Shown here piece after piece: positions 21,366 to 32,199 of a stretch of 64,000 bases of DNA (position 1 is its first letter; each line of letters starts with the position of its first letter). Below the pieces are notes generated by a model that saw nothing but the letters and a program-made list of their open reading frames with translations, did no database searches and had not been told where the DNA came from. The DNA is from Amborella trichopoda (Eukaryota; Streptophyta; Magnoliopsida; Amborellales; Amborellaceae), in NCBI RefSeq assembly GCF_000471905.2, contig NW_006494789.1:5763131-5827130 (forward strand), in the 5' to 3' direction. Position numbers and translations under genes: made by a program.

Positions 21366-21780
21366 GAGGAGAAGAAGAGAGGGCAAGTAACATACCTGCC
21401 TATGGTGCAGGTCTGGGGCTTTGGACAGGAGAGAGAGAGAGAGAAAGTAAGAGAAGGAGAGAGAGAGCAATCGAGCCCGCCCTAGGTACGGTTCCGTGGC
21501 TTTTTAGATGTGAGAGAGGGAGAGTGAACAAAGAGAGAGAGAAAGAGTAAGAGAGCAAAGAGAGGGAGAAGGTGAGAGTAAAGAGAGAGGGGGAGCTCGA
21601 ACCCACCTTGGGTTCGATTGAAGAGAGAGAGAGACAGTAAGAGAAGGAGAAGAGAGAGAGAGAGACAGTAAGAGAAGGAGAAGAGAGAGAAAGATAGTAA
21701 GAGAAAGAGAAGAGAGAGAAAGAGAGAGAAGAGAAAAGAGAAAGGAGAGAGGAGAGAGAGTGGACCTAGAATGGGCTCAA
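20856..21780. repeat. Purine-rich array with spaced GGTCC motif
   Basis: Long GAGA-type tracts are punctuated every 75-125 bases by a conserved ~25 base insert of the type 'acccgcctatggtgcaggtc'. Copies lie near 21,051, 21,131, 21,209, 21,291, 21,392, 21,472 and 21,598. Includes a pure (GA)n near 21,328-21,362. Confidence 0.8.
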
Positions 21781-21859
21781 GCCTAGGTGCACATTCAAGG
21801 GTCCCTTTTGCGTGCATCTTTAGAAAGAGGTATTGGTCCTTATGAGTTGATGCTAGAGT

Positions 21860-22110
21860 TTAGGCTCTAGGTGCATGGACTTAGGTAGGTTGAGATAGCT
21901 AAGGTGTAGGGAAGGTAAGGTGTATGCAAGCTAGGGTATATGAAGTTGGGTGTATGGAATAAGGTATATGGAGTATGCTATGATGTATGGAGTAGGGTAG
22001 GGCGTAGGAAAGATAAGGTGTATGGAGTAGGGTATATGGTGTAGGATGTATGGTGTAGGATTGGGAGTTAGGAATCCTAGGGTGTATTGGAGCTAGAATG
22101 TATGGAGTTC
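21860..22110. repeat. GT/A-rich short tandem repeats
   Basis: Irregular repeats of 'ggtgtatgga', 'gtagggtatat' and 'aaggtgtatg', 10-25 bases apart. Not telomeric: the TTTAGGG heptamer is absent. Confidence 0.6.
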
Positions 22111-22880
22111 TAAGAAGTTGGAATTTTGAGGTTCTATAGAGTGAGAGGTTCTTAAGGGTAGTTTCTCTTTCTAGGAATTGTTTCTCTCTCCTCTGTCCTT
22201 GAATTTTGGGTTTGGGATCAAAGCAAAAGGAGAAGCCTAAGCTTTTTGAATTCTCAAGCTCTTTTCATTAATTCCGAAACTTATTTATAAATGAATTCAC
22301 TTTACTCATATAGAGTAACCCCAAAATATAGGTAGATACTCAAAAACCTTTAGAATTGTTGGAAATTATACATTTAGTGAATCAAAATATTCATCATGTT
22401 TTAGAATTAATAACCAAAATACCCCTAAGCACTTTTTATGAAATAATAAAACCATCCCTCCATGAGGGATCTTTTGCCATTGCTAGGCCTCGAGAGCTTT
22501 TTCGGATGTTTCAGGTGGCAATTCGAGCGATTAAATGTTGTAGAATCAATGCTTGGATTATTACGCACGTTTTGATAGGCATTGATCGTCTAGAAACAGA
22601 GTTTTACGGAAGAACCCAAAATCTAGTCAAGTCCATAAACTTGTGATTCTTCGACCACCGATTCGACACGATTCATGATGTTCCATGACTTCATTTTGAT
22701 CACAAATTAAAGAGGATACTATCACGATCATTTTGTGATAAATCGTCCATTTTGGTCTCCATTTGAGTGAGTTATTTGGAGGTGGCCAAAAAATGGGATT
22801 CTGGCGATCGAAAAAGTGTGCCTTCTTCAACCTCCAAACTCGGTATCATCCGACCTTCAATCACTGCCTTCTTCAACCTC
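22111..22880. other. Non-coding, possible reverse-orientation promoter
   Basis: On the minus strand, TTTATAAATAAG near 22,286 sits upstream of a pyrimidine-rich leader, resembling an LTR promoter of an element pointing left. No protein-coding remnant was found to confirm it. Confidence 0.3.
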
Positions 22881-22899
22881 AAAATTCGGTATCATCCAG

Positions 22900-23915
22900 C
22901 CTCCGATCATGAACAAAAACCATATCAAACTGAAGCTCTTCGAAGCACGGTTGCAACAGAGCCATACTTGCGACGATCCGACACTAGGATCTCGAGCTAT
23001 AGCCTCTCAAAGAATGAGATGTTCCTCTTTTTAAAATCTAAATTTTCAAGTTTGGAACTCATATTCTCTCTAATAATTCTCTCTTTTCAGGCCACACCAT
23101 GATGCGCGTGCCATATGTCAAAACGAGCGTATCGTCGAGATCTAGCTCATGTCCGAATTTGAGCGTAGTTGGACCCAAAATGAGCAAATTAAGAGAATTT
23201 GAAATTCATCCCGAAATGAAAAAATAAAGCTTTCATAAATGGAAATTGGTTCACTGATGCGGCAGCGCAATAGTGTAAAACCGACAAGTTTTTTGTAAGT
23301 TAGGCCCAAAATGGTCCTGGAGGGTCCGATTGAGCCAAAATTTGGTATCTTGGGGTTTTTTGACATTTCAGATCCAATTGTGGTGGCCTGATACACTTTT
23401 GAAACCCAGAAAATAGAGTTGTAGTTATATATTTATTTTTAGCATGATAGGAACTGGATTTAAAAATCGAGTTTCATCTCGATCGGCTTAAAAACTTGTA
23501 AGAACATGATGAAACTTTACGGGTGTCCTTAGGGCATCCCAAGCTAACCTCTCATACAATTTGAGGCCATTCTAATACTTCTTCAAAGGTCACCCAATAT
23601 CAGGTTTATTGCTATAGTGTTCCCACAGTCGAGGCTACGTTTTTTGGCACCAGCGGGACAAGTTTCTACTGGCTCTCTCCTTATGCATCCCAGAATGGTC
23701 CCAGGTCCTATTCAGCAGAAATTTGATATTTGGAGGTTTTTCGACATTCTGGATCCAATGGCAGTGGTCTGATACTCTTTTGAGACCCATAAAATAGGGT
23801 TGTAGTTATATGGTCCATTTTCAGCATGATATGAACTGGATTTAAAAACTGAGTTTCATCCTAATCGGTTTAAAACTTGTCAGAACGTGACAAAACTTTA
23901 TGGGTATCCTCATGC
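22900..23915 (+). repeat. Dispersed repeat with ~390 bp tandem duplication
   Basis: 22,900-23,420 matches the minus-strand copy at 7305-7795. Its right half (about 23,300-23,530) recurs at about 23,690-23,915 in the same order: 'tggtcc', 'tttgacatt..gatccaat', 'tagggttgtagttatat', 'agcatgat', 'gaactggatttaaaaa' and 'gagtttcatc'. Probably LTR-derived. Confidence 0.75.
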
Positions 23916-24011
23916 ATGGGATAACTTTAGGGAAAGTTTATGGTCATCACCCACCAGGCTACATATTGTGAATATGATCTATTAAATAAAAACTGCATAT
24001 AAATAATAAAA

Positions 24012-24515
24012 AGGAAAGGTTTCTATACTTTCCCTACAACATAGAAGATCTATGCTTCCCCTACCATCCATCTGTCCAATTTTGATTAAGAGAGCCACTC
24101 ACGGTTTGATCTTAGATCAGACGTCTCAAAGTATTTTATTTTTTATTATTTTTTTATACAAATTGTATGATATAAAATTTGGTACAAGCCGGGCACACCT
24201 ATAAAAAATATTGAAAATAATTTTTTGATAAAATATAATTACCAAAATACCCTTTAAAGCCTTTAAGGGTATTTTAGTCATTTTATTTTATTGAAAATAA
24301 ATTTTTTATATTTTACACTAGTGAAAGTTTAATAGAGGATTGGATGTACTAAAATTGGTGTCAAGATAGTTTATATAAAAAAATATTAAAAATAAAATAG
24401 TGTACAAGCGTGATATTGTGATTGGGCCAATCTTAGCCCTCCATTCATAATGGAGGGTTGGATAAGGGGAAATATATAAGTTTTATGTTGTAGGGAAACC
24501 ATAAAAAGCTTGTCC
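24012..24515 (+). mobile_element. Mutator-type MITE, family A copy 1 (~504 bp)
   Basis: It has the same sequence plan as 27,141-27,636 over its full length. Termini pair: TTTCCCTACAACATAGAAG near the left end against the reverse complement of ATGTTGTAGGGAAA near the right end. Flanked on both sides by ATAATAAAA (24,003-24,011 and 24,516-24,524), a 9-base target duplication typical of Mutator. No coding capacity. Confidence 0.75.
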
Positions 24516-24524
24516 ATAATAAAA

Positions 24525-25315
24525 TTTTAGCTTTCCTCTTTAAAATAAGCTTTATAGTGACTTTGAAAACTATAATTTAAAAAAAAAAAATTACTATTAA
24601 AAACGCCAACTACATTCAAAACGAGCTTTGTTAAGAAGATAAAATCTCGATGATTCCATATATTGTAAATTTACAGTTGATATAATTCTATATTTACTTC
24701 AAAAAAGAATTTGAAGAAAATTAATAAAAGAATTTTATGAAACCTTTGTTATGAGTGTTTCCCCTGAGGTTCTAAAAACATAATATGCACTATAAAATAC
24801 ACCATAAGATTGCCTTTTGCAAGCTACACCGCCTCATGAGCTGAACACACCAAAATTTCCGTCATATCTGTTGAAATTTTACTGTTCATGTACCATGCAT
24901 CATCCGTCCATACATTTCAGCAAAATTTCATTATAGGTGTCAAAGCTTCATACCTAAACTCATTTGCGCAAGGTGAGATGTCCAACTTCAGTATTGAGAC
25001 CCTGTCACCCCAAAATAAATTTTGGCAAAACAGGGGCGGATAAGTGTACATAGCAAAGATTTCCTCTACCACTCACCCATATACCTATTATTTACCACTC
25101 ACCCATATACCTATTATAAAAAATCAAGTGAAAATATCTCTTTACCCCTATTTTTAACTTCAATGTCTTTTGGGATCCGACGAAAAATATTATTTGAAAG
25201 CGAATATTACTTGAAAGCAAAGGATCTCTGTTTTTCCAGCAACCCCTTAAATCCCTTTTTGCGAAGAATGTTTGACCCCAATAAAAAAAAAAATGGTATC
25301 CTCTCTCAACAGTGG
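24525..25315. other. AT-rich intergenic, no gene seen
   Basis: Low-complexity AT-rich DNA. The 104-codon ORF at 25,022 has no recognisable motif. Direct duplication of 'ctcacccatatacctatta' at about 25,074 and 25,100. Confidence 0.4.
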
Positions 25316-26165
25316 GGTGCCCATTGGTTTTATTAGAGAGAGAGAGTAGGTGAAGAACGTGAGAGTGAGAGAGAGGCATGAGATGGAGAGATGGTGGAAA
25401 GAGGAAGGCGGAGGAGGAAGAGAGAGCAGTGTCAGAGGTTGAGAGAGGGTTTGCTACGTGCAGCGGCTGAGGAGAGAGCAGATGGGAGGTCATGGGAAGA
25501 AGGCAGTTGTGGTGGGCTTGTTGTATGCGGCGGTTGCGACGGTTGAGGGAAGCGGCAGCTGATTGAGAGGCGTGAGGAAAGAGAGGATAGAGACAAGAGA
25601 GGAGAAAAATCCGGTGACAAATCCGACCATCTTCTACCCGAAAAATTTCTAAATTGAAATAAAAAAAGAACACTGGCTCAGCAAAGAAAAACCAACGGGC
25701 ACCCACTGCACTTTCTTTCTCTCCGCCATCCGTCTCAACCAGCTGCGGCCCGGCCCTCATTTCCACCTATTTGTTCCACCTCTGCAGCCACCATCTGTGT
25801 TTTACCCCTCTTCTCAACCAAGCCATGATCACCACTTGCAACCAATCCATCCCCTGCTGCGGCCCGGCCCCCGTGCTGCTGCTCCCTTTTTCCCATCCTC
25901 GTCCATCTCTCTTCCTTCATCCTGTGCCCAACTCCCTGTTCTTCCTCTTCCTTGCAACCAATCCCTCATTTCTGCCACCAGCAGTCGGCCCACAACTCTG
26001 TTGCCCCTCTCTCACCCTCTGCCACCGCTTTCTCTCTTTCGCTAACCAAAATGTTGAGTTACATTTAACCAAGTCTATCCACCAAACCCTGAAATTTGAG
26101 AACCAAAAGAAAGCTTTGGCTGATTCAACAATGGCGTCTACTGTTTCAGCCACAAAATTCTTTTA
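25316..26165. other. Purine-rich then pyrimidine-rich non-coding block
   Basis: GAGA-rich sequence to about 25,620, then CT/CC-rich sequence with 'gctgcggcccggcccc' occurring twice (about 25,742 and 25,856). The 132-codon ORF at 25,771 is Pro/Ser/Leu-rich without a domain. No supported gene. Confidence 0.4.
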
Positions 26166-26570
26166 TTAAGCCCTGAAGGATTAAGACCAAACAAGCAAAC
26201 TACTAATATTTTCTGTCAAGCAAAAAACCCAACTTTCCAAAATATAGAAATCTGGTTTTTGCAGCCTCTTTGATACATAGTCAAACAAGTCCAACACTGA
26301 TAAGAGAGACCCAAGAAGAAAAATTGTGACCGTTGTGACCCACAAAAAACCCATCTTCCAAAGCCATGGAGAGTGCCTCATCAGTTTGACATAGAAGTCT
26401 TGAACGGTTTTAGCCCTGAAAAAAGAGATCCTACAAGCAAAATCGTAACTTTTTTTGACCCAGAAAAGACCCAACTTGCCAGAGCCATGAAGAAAGGTTT
26501 GGCTGCTTCGATTATGGCGTCCGCTGTTCTCCGCCAGCAAAATGGTAATCTTAGGGATCTCTACTCTATT
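26100..26570 (+). repeat. ~385 bp duplicated segment with transit-peptide-like reading
   Basis: A block of the type 'ttggctg-ttc-a-aatggcg' appears at about 26,118 and 26,500. The second reads MKKGLAASIMASAVLRQQNG before a possible GTAATC splice donor. The composition is like an organelle transit peptide, but no downstream exon was found, so a captured or dead exon is possible. Confidence 0.3.
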
Positions 26571-26577
26571 GGGAGAG

Positions 26578-26700
26578 GAGAGAGAGAGAGAGAGAGAGAG
26601 AAAGTGCTTTTTGAGAGAGGGAGAGACGGCGCTATTAGAGACCGCAATTTGAGAGAGAGAGAGGATGTCCGCAATTTGAGAGAGAGAGAGGATGTCATTT
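26578..26700. repeat. GA microsatellite and ~33 bp duplications
   Basis: A (GA)n run at about 26,578-26,602 is followed by two copies of 'gcaatttgagagagagagag' with 'gatgtc'. Confidence 0.7.
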
Positions 26701-26799
26701 TAATTTTTATTGAAGTCAAAAATTCATCTCAAAAGGGGTTTTAGGGGTTGCAAGATAGAAAAAATAGAAATCTTTTGCTTCCAAAATAATATTTTTCAT

Positions 26800-27140
26800 C
26801 TTTCGGTCCAAAGATATGGAGAAGTTAAAAATAGAGGGTTGAGTCCAAAGATATAGAGAAGTTAAAAATAGAGGGTAAGTAGATAGTTTTTTTAAAATCA
26901 ATTACTTTTTTCCTTTCTTCTCTCTCGTTCCTTGTTTTCTCTCTCTAAAACATAATCTATCTGAACTATCCTTTTTTTTGTGTGGATGCATGTGCATTGT
27001 CATTCCAATAGCTGGGGTTAATGCCTATTATGTGTATTCTAATATTTGCTTTGTATATTATTCTATAACTAGTTGTAGTACGATCTTTAAGCATATCGAT
27101 CGAAAGTATAGTTTCTACCAAATCAAAGCTCAAAAAAAAA
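26800..27140. other. AT-rich intergenic, no gene seen
   Basis: A 36-base direct duplication built on 'gtccaaagatat-gagaagtt' and 'aaaaatagagggt' at about 26,806 and 26,843. Otherwise nothing recognisable. Confidence 0.4.
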
Positions 27141-27636
27141 GGGAAAAGTTTCTATATCTCCCATACAGCATAGAAGATCTATGGTTCTCCTACCATCCAA
27201 CCGTCCAATTTTGATCAAGAGCCCCTCACTGTTTGATTTTAGATCTGATGCTTCAAAGTATTTTATTTTTAGTTTTTTTATATAAATTATATAAATATGA
27301 AATTTGGTAGGGGCCATCTTCTCATTGGGGCGCACTTATAAAAAATATTAAAAACAAGTTTTTGATAAAATATAATAACCAAAATACCCCTTGAAATTTT
27401 CATAGGTATTTTGGTCATTTTATTTTATTAGAAATATATTTTTTATATTTTTTCGCTAGTGCGAGTTTAATAGAGGATTAGACGTACAAAATTTGGTTTT
27501 ATAGAAAAAACATTAAAAATAAAATAGTATAAAGATGTGACATTATGATTTGGGCAATATTACCCCTCCATTCAGAATGGATAGTTGGATAAAGAGAAAT
27601 ATATAAATTTTAAGCTGTAAGGGAAGCATACTACCC
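27141..27636 (+). mobile_element. Mutator-type MITE, family A copy 2 (~496 bp)
   Basis: It shares with copy 1 the left end (GGAAAAGTTTCTATA, CATAGAAGATCTATG), the centre ('aaaatacccctt', 'tattttggtcattttatttt') and the right end (CTGTAAGGGAAGC). Flanked by runs of at least nine A on both sides (27,132-27,140; 27,637-27,646), compatible with a 9-base duplication but uninformative in sequence. Confidence 0.7.
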
Positions 27637-27646
27637 AAAAAAAAAA

Positions 27647-28131
27647 CCCTACTCTTCTGAAGCTCTTTCTATTTCTACGTACATGTTAATTTATGCTACT
27701 TAGTTTATGTAGAATTCATCAATTTCAGTGGCTGCTCACCATCGCAACAACTTCCACTAACTTGCCCCCATCATGCATAGAAGGTATTTACAACTTCACA
27801 ATCTAATTTTCATAAGAGTTAAACTTCAAATAAATAAAAAATTCCCTATATTTAAAATTTTCTATTATATTGCATTTTATATATGATATGCATATTCCTA
27901 TTTTCATATATATTACAACGATTATGCCTCGGCAAGTACCGAGCTGGCTTCACCTTTAGTAATTTTTAGACATCATTCTCCTTGATTTATTACAAATTTC
28001 CTGTAAAACATTTCTTTCTTTTCTTTGCTTCTTTATCATAGAACTCAATGATTTACTTGTAAAACTCCCAACGGACGCTCAATAGATATTACATAAAATA
28101 TCCATCCCATAAAATAGCACATGAATTCAAT
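27647..28131. other. AT-rich intergenic, no gene seen
   Basis: No ORF, RNA or repeat I can support. Confidence 0.4.
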
Positions 28132-28136
28132 ATGAA

Positions 28137-28383
28137 TATTGGCGATTTGATTTCGATTTCAAATTCAAAGTTAGAACACCTATTCAAAATGGGACGATTT
28201 CAAATTCAAATTCAAAATTAGAAGACCCATTCAAAATGGGATCTTGTTATTGTTATAACTATTTGTTGTTATCTCATCCATTCAATCATGGATTTGAGAG
28301 TTATTTGTATGTATCTTTTATCTTGTATATCTATAAGTCGGACATTTTATCCATAATAAAGATATGACTTTCACATTTTAACA
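28137..28383 (+). repeat. 5' LTR of copia element
   Basis: 247 bp, ending ATTTTAACA. Contains a duplicated 'gatttcaaattcaaa-ttaga' block and the 'ttgttattgttataac' stretch, all shared with the 3' LTR. Confidence 0.92.
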
Positions 28384-28395
28384 TGATATCAGAGC
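28384..28395 (+). other. tRNA-Met primer-binding site
   Basis: TGATATCAGAGC starts right after the LTR and differs by one base from TGGTATCAGAGC, the usual plant copia initiator-Met primer site. Confidence 0.8.
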
Positions 28396-28574
28396 GAGGT
28401 TAATGAGAGAGTCGGGCTCATACCATTTCCACAGCTTTTTACTCTTTTCAACACAGTTTCTCTGTCTAGGAAAAAAAACAGTTTGCACAGCAATTCCAAG
28501 TCTTCGTTTGCAAAAGCATTTATGCTTCCAAGTCTCATGACCATGTTACAGCAGTTTGCAAAAGCTATATTGAG

Positions 28575-29093
28575 CAGTGTTCGTAACATCGAACCGGAAC
28601 GGTTAACCGAACATGGCCCTGGAAGCGGTTTAACCAGCCTAACCGGTAAACCGGCCGATTCAACCGCTCTAACAGGACAAGTCCCAAGAAGTAAACAAAG
28701 TGTTAAAGAAATACAAAAAAAATCTACTAAAATAAAAAAAGCATATAAAAAATGATTAAAACAAAACACATTCAAATGAAGTTGAAAATTAATGAAAAAA
28801 TGAATTTTAACCCATTTATATTTTTCTTAGGGCTATTTTTAAAATTTTCTAAAAAAGATGGGAAAATATAAAAGTGAGTATTAATGATCAAAACAATTTT
28901 TAACCTTTACCATAATGTAAAGAATATTTAAAAATATATTATAAATTAAATTTCTTATTTTTGAAAATTTATATATATTTTTTGAATTTTTTCTTTTTTA
29001 AATATAGGTTGATCATCCTAACTGCCCAAAACTTGAACCAGCTACTGGCCGGTTCCCATCTAACCGGGTGATCGAACAATTTTGCGAACAATG
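28575..29093 (+). mobile_element. hAT-type MITE inside copia leader (519 bp)
   Basis: Left end CAGTGTTCGTAACATCGAAC, right end reverse complement CATTGTTCGCAAAATTGTTC. Flanked by ATATTGAG on both sides (28,567-28,574 and 29,094-29,101), the 8-base target duplication of hAT transposons. The ends are rich in AACCGG-type blocks and the centre is AT-rich. A second copy is split around 35,950-45,860. Confidence 0.88.
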
Positions 29094-29261
29094 ATATTGA
29101 GTCTTTAAAACTCAATTTCTAGCACTTTGAAGTTTGCAAAGCCTTTTGCAAGAACCCCACATATTTGTGCAAACAACCCATCTTGGATGTAGCGCGTGAC
29201 CCCACGTATTTCCTTGTGCAAACGACTGTGTACAGTTTGAAGCATATGCAAAAGCTTTTCA

Positions 29262-30420
29262 TTGCAACCAAATGTCGGCCAACAAACTGTTGTACCAGTT
29301 TATGTGCATCTCAACAATAGCGAACATGCTTCCGATAGCCCCAGTAATAATCAACAAGGCAACGACTTCACCTGTACAAAGAACAATAGTTTGACAATTG
29401 ACAGTATTGGAGGAAGCTTTACCATCGATTACTCATCACCATACTACCTGCATCCTTCAGATAATCTAAGTATGGTCTTAGTCTCTCAACGACTTACTGG
29501 TGATAACTATCTCACTTGGAAGCGTGCCATTAAAGTGGTATTTGCAGCCAAGAATAAGTTATGTTTCGTTGATGGAAGTTTAGAAAAATCAGATGTTAAA
29601 TATTGATATCTTGTATTCTAAGGAAATAGATTTGCCAATGTGGAGTCATTGTAACCCTATTCCCCATTGCCAGTAAAGAAGCTCTCATCTCCCCGTAGAC
29701 GTAGGCACATTGCCAAACCACGTATATCTTTACGTTGTGGTTGGTTGTCTCTTTCTTGTGTGTTTGTTTCTTTTTTCTTGTTTCGGGGATTGTTTTCGTT
29801 TTTACACCAGATTCTCCTTTCCACCTTCCACAGTTATGGCTTGGGAATGTTGTAGCAACATGATGATTTCATGGTTGCTCAACAGTGTTTCCACCGACAT
29901 TGGCAATAGTGTGAATTGCGCTAATTATGTCCATGACATGTGGTTTGACCTTGAAGATAGGTTCTCTCAAAGAAATCGTCCAAGAATCTATGAATTGAAA
30001 AGATCTATAGCCACATTTCGGCAAGAACAATTATCAATATGTGCTTACTATTGTGGGACGAGTTGGCTTGTTATACAAAGATGCCATCTTTTTCATGTGG
30101 AGCAAGCAAAGAAGTGCAGGCCCATCTACAATGGGAACATGTATATTAGTTTCTCATGGGGTTAATGAGATTTTTAGAACTCTAAAGACCCAAATTCTTA
30201 CTATGGAACCCATGCCAAATATCAATAAGGTTTATTTTTTGGTCGAACAAGAAGAAAGGTAAAGAAACCTCCAAGTTACTAATGCTTCTGCATGAGAAGC
30301 GGCTGCTCTAGTAGCTTGGCATGCTTGTCCACCTCAAAACCTACGAACATTTGGTCATGGAAAACAAAAATCTACCTGTGCTCACTGTGGTGGAATAAGT
30401 CATGACCGCAGTAAATGTTT
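29262..30420 (+). pseudogene. Copia gag with zinc knuckle
   Basis: SPYYLHPSDNLSMVLVSQRL and LTGDNYLTWKRAIKVVFAAK match the plant copia gag N-terminal block. A non-coding stretch of about 230 bases interrupts it, then MMISWLLNSVSTDIGNSV and MWFDLEDRFSQRNRPRIYEL continue the UBN2-like domain. The zinc knuckle CAHCGGISHDRSKC (C-x2-C-x4-H-x4-C) is intact at 30,377-30,418. Several frameshifts separate the pieces. Confidence 0.85.
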
Positions 30421-30424
30421 TGAA

Positions 30425-31745
30425 TTGCATGGATACCCAGCATGGCATCCAAAATCTCGAATGGTCGTTGCTTCACGTGTAGGAGCCTCCAAAGCAGTTG
30501 TTTTTACAACATCTTCTGTTGATTTTGCTTCTTCTTCTTCAAGTGGGATTGTAACTCCACTTCTACAGCTCACCAGTAGTCAATATCAACAACTTTTTTC
30601 ACTCTTGAACACTGATGGACAACCCTCTGCAGCAAACTTTGCAGGTATATAGCATTGTAACTCTTCAGTCCACTCTCCACTTACCTCTTGGGTCATTGAT
30701 TCAGGTGCTTCCAACCACTTTACACCTAACTTATGCTTGCTTTCTCATACTATTGAAAATTCAAATGCTAAACCTGTATGTCTTCCAAATAGTACCAGTA
30801 TGCATGTTACTCATACTGAAAAGTCCATTCTTTCTTCCACTATTACGTTAGATGGTATTTTTTGTGTTCCATTTTTCAATTTTAATCTTCTTTCCATCAG
30901 TAAGTTAACTGATGTATTGAACTGTGCTGTCATTTTTTTCCCAACATTTTGTGTCTTTCAGGACCTAAAAACGAAGAAGCTGATTGGATTGGGTGAGATG
31001 AGAGATGGGTTGTATCACTATGTTCAGCCACCGACAAATAAACAAGTTGCTCTTCCTGCTCATTGTAGTTCAAACTTTGAACTTTGGCATCGAAGACTCT
31101 GACATTCATCCCAACATAGTTTGGCTAGTTTACCTTCATCTCATTTAGATATATTTCCATGTTTTGTTACACATTGTGATGTATGCATTTGGGCTAAACA
31201 TACACGTTTCTCATTTACTTCTAGTTTGAATAAATGCTCTTCTCCTTTTAAACTTATTCACTGCGACATTTGAGGATGTTATCCAACCCCTTCTCATTTA
31301 GGTGGTCATTATTTTCTTACCATTTTGGATGACTTCTCTAGATGTACTTAGATATACTTAATGAAATTCAAATTTGAAATATATCCTTTTATGAGGAATT
31401 TTCTTGCCATGGTAAGAACTCAATTCCATTGTCATGTCAAACAAGTTAGAATAGATAATAACATTGAATTCTTATCTAATTCCATGCAAACTCTTTTTAA
31501 TGAGCAAGGCATATTACACCAACGAACTTATGTGCACACCCCATAGCAAAATGATGTTGCAAAATGCAAGCACTGCCACCTTTTGGAGGTAGCATGTGCT
31601 TTGCGTTTGCAAGCTAATTCACCGATTACTTTTTGTGGGTAATGTGTTCTAACAAGTACATAATAAACTGAATGCCTACTTGTGTCCTTTCTGGAAAAAC
31701 TCCATATGAAATGCTCATTCGATGCAAGCCTAAATATCACCACCT
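30425..31745 (+). pseudogene. Copia protease and integrase region
   Basis: WVIDSGASNHFTPN at about 30,689 carries the DSGA protease active site. FELWHRRL (31,078-31,102) starts the GAG-pre-integrase block. HCDVC follows, then FLTILDDFSRCT with the first integrase Asp, VRIDNNIEFLSN with the second, and QNDVAKCKHCHLLEVACALR where plants usually have QNG(V)AERKHRH. Stops at several places, including the start of the CDI-stop-GC block, make it inactive. Confidence 0.85.
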
Positions 31746-32199
31746 TTGTCCCCCAATAGCTCGCTGGCTTACATACAACGCTCCCAACAGAGGCCTTCCA
31801 TACGATGCTCCTCTAATGACCAACAACCAACCAATAATGGTGTTCCCTTACCTACCCCCTCACCATCATCCCCCAATAGCTTGCCTCCTTCCATACGACG
31901 CTCCCATCGGACCTCTCACAAACCAATATATCTTAATGATTATGTCTATAGTTCAGCCCTGGACAGCATACCTAGTTTCTCATCTCACACTTCCAAACAG
32001 TCTTCTTCATGGCTTGCTGCCCCAGGTAAACCCTACCTTATTGCCCCTACCTTTTCGATGTTGTTTATTTTGTTCCTCATCAAGCTTTTTTTATTACTAT
32101 CTTCTCTCATAATGAACCTTTTAGTTTTAAACAGGCCATCCAACATCCTCATTGAAGAGATGCTATGGCTGCAAAACTTCAGGCTCTTGAAGTGAACAA

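Noticed and set aside
21118..21817. Several Arg/Glu-rich (plus) and Ser/Leu-rich (minus) ORFs
   Set aside because: GAGA tracts read in different frames; no conserved start or domain.
21860..22110. Interstitial telomere-like repeat
   Set aside because: G/T-rich but the plant heptamer TTTAGGG is never seen in tandem.
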